Shown: in pieces, positions 62,883 to 64,000 of the stretch
How the letters are laid out: each line of letters opens with the position of its first letter
Numbering within the stretch: the first letter of the stretch is position 1
Origin: Coleophoma eucalyptorum
Lineage: Eukaryota; Ascomycota; Leotiomycetes; Helotiales; Dermateaceae
Length of the DNA: 64,000 nucleotides
Reading direction: 5' to 3'
Assembly: GCA_026120035.1 (NCBI GenBank)
Contig: JALRME010000019.1
Span: forward strand, 604,877-668,876
The notes under the pieces: generated by a model
Told to the model about the DNA's origin: nothing
What the model saw: only the letters and a program-made list of their open reading frames with translations
Database searches by the model: none
Program-made: the position numbers and the translations under genes

Positions 62883-64000
62883 CTAAGCACAAGTCGCGTG
62901 AGTTACAGAGATATCATCAAACACAAATCCTATGACCGGCTAAGTATTCGGACAGCTCACAACGAGAGAGACTAGCCGGAATACTGGAGCCACTGGCTAC
63001 GAATATACCATTGGATTGCACCCAGGTGGAAGTGGAAACATAGGTGCCGGCAATCTCTTGAGAGACGAGCACGAAGCCCGTACTCGCATCGTCGCTAACA
63101 TCGATCATATTCACAAGCACGGCAGTGCCGCCCGTGAACATATTAGCGGAAATGGGTCGCGACCAAACAGACATAGTGTAAGTCACGCCAGCTGCGCCTG
63201 TGGGGAGGGTGAAGACTTGTTCGGCATCGCTAACATAAATCGAGGAGTTTACAAGCATGCAGTACGAGCCGCTGTGGCATCCTAAAGACAAGAGACTGAT
63301 GTTGCCTAAAGCTATGTCGTTTATCCATGATGAAATAGAGCCGCTGTTGAAATCTCCATTGGTGATGATATTTGTGCAGGAAGTAGAAGTTGAAGAAGAT
63401 GTTGATGTTTGCGACTTTGTCGATGAGGTGGTTGTAGATTTCGATGCTGAGGCGTGGGATTAGCGCTTAAAAGTCGAGGTTGAGGATGTGGATAGGTTCG
63501 AAATATTAGAGGAGCTTGGGAGGCTCGATTTTGTCGTCGAAGGTGTGGGTATTTTCCTAGTTTGAGTTTGAGGATGAAGAACAAAGGGCAGGTAAAGAGT
63601 TTGACTTACATTTAGTGGTAGCGGCATTTACAGTGGGGCTGGCGGCAGTGCTGGATGCTTTCGAGGTTGTCGACGACGATGATGATGTCGACGACGACGA
63701 TGATGATGTCGACGACGACGATGATGATGTCGACGACGACGATGATGATGTCGACGACGATGATGATGATGTCGGCGACGATGACAATGATGATGATGTC
63801 GACGACGACGACGATGATGTCGACAACGACGACGATGATGATGATGTCGACAACGACGACGATGATGATGATGTCGATAACGACGATGACAATGATGATG
63901 ATGTCGACAACGACGACGATGATGATGATGTCGAAGAGGCTGCGTTGTTGCTTGTAGTCAATGTCGAAAAAGTGGTCCCTTGCGATGAAGCTCCTGAAGT
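62883..64000 (-). CDS. Ser-rich secreted protein with carbohydrate-binding-like C-terminal domain (5' end outside window)
   Basis: The model is complement(join(62883..62929,62985..63446,63610..>64000)). The open frame continues to the right edge, so the N-terminus and any signal peptide are missing. Exon 63610-64000 encodes long Ser tracts with Thr/Leu interruptions, a probable O-glycosylated stalk. A 163-bp intron (63447-63609, gtaagt...ctcag) joins phase-correctly and removes an in-frame TAA at 63460-63462. The C-terminal domain starts SCTNIITNGDFNSGSISSWI and continues with AEQVFTLPTGAAGVTYTMSV and ends FDDISVTHATCA. This resembles the CBM4/9-like (CenC-like) domains of fungal wall or secreted proteins. 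The last intron (62930-62984) is tentative. Likely extracellular; ligand unknown. Confidence 0.65.
63671..63935. repeat. Tandem 18-24 bp repeat encoding poly-Ser/Thr (minus strand)
   Basis: Units of GAC/GAT triplets punctuated by GTCGAC repeat about a dozen times. On the minus strand they read as Ser codons with Thr or Leu at each GTCGAC. Length polymorphism is likely. Confidence 0.85.

Noticed and set aside
63460..63462. In-frame TAA in the Ser-rich/CBM-like gene, suggesting a pseudogene
   Set aside because: A phase-correct GT-AG intron (63447-63609) removes it and joins the frames, so the gene can be intact.
63655..63957. Plus-strand Met/Thr repeat ORF
   Set aside because: Shadow of the Ser-coding tandem repeat on the minus strand.

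Overview
The window is nuclear DNA from a filamentous ascomycete. Genes carry many short GT-AG introns (about 46-85 bp, one of about 163 bp). Gene content (SRP receptor alpha, Yif1, EAF, Smc5, Gin4-type kinase, class II fumarase) and protein style suggest Pezizomycotina, probably a leotiomycete; this placement is by recognition, not by search. I rebuilt exon models by eye from splice signals, frame continuity and family resemblance. No rRNA, tRNA, CRISPR array or intact transposon was recognised.

Layout. 1-9.0 kb: SRP receptor alpha (-, runs off the left edge), the Golgi protein Yif1 (+), a secreted GH16 glucanase (-) and the elongation factor EAF (-). 10.3-18.5 kb: a Baeyer-Villiger monooxygenase with 8 exons (+), an SH3-domain Lsb1/Pin3-like protein with a long in-frame upstream ORF (+), and a divergent cytochrome c (+). 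18.5-28.0 kb: a 9.5 kb stretch with no supportable gene, rich in simple repeats, upstream of a polyQ C2H2 zinc-finger regulator (28.0-29.4 kb, +). 32.4-38.5 kb: a Mn-type CDF transporter (-), an unknown conserved-looking protein (-), and a coiled-coil zinc-knuckle ORF (-) preceded by frame-broken coding remains. 39.7-51.3 kb: housekeeping genes for fumarase (-), the Gin4/Cdr2-type septin kinase (-), a doubtful small ORF (+) and Smc5 (+).

52.1-62.0 kb is the most interesting part. A ferric/cupric reductase (-) and a Ctr copper transporter (+) diverge from one 1.64 kb intergenic region. The next gene is an X325/BIM1-like secreted, GPI-anchored, LPMO-like copper protein (+). A shared octamer, TGAGCAAG/CTTGCTCA, close to the yeast Mac1 copper element, occurs four times in the shared promoter and once upstream of the BIM1-like gene. 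Together they look like a surface copper-uptake module: capture by the BIM1-like protein, reduction of Cu(II) to Cu(I), then import by Ctr. The window closes with a Ser-rich secreted protein with a carbohydrate-binding-like C-terminal domain (-, runs off the right edge).

Other notable points are a cytochrome c whose usual axial methionine position is lysine, and a coding remnant split by an exact 8-bp tandem duplication.
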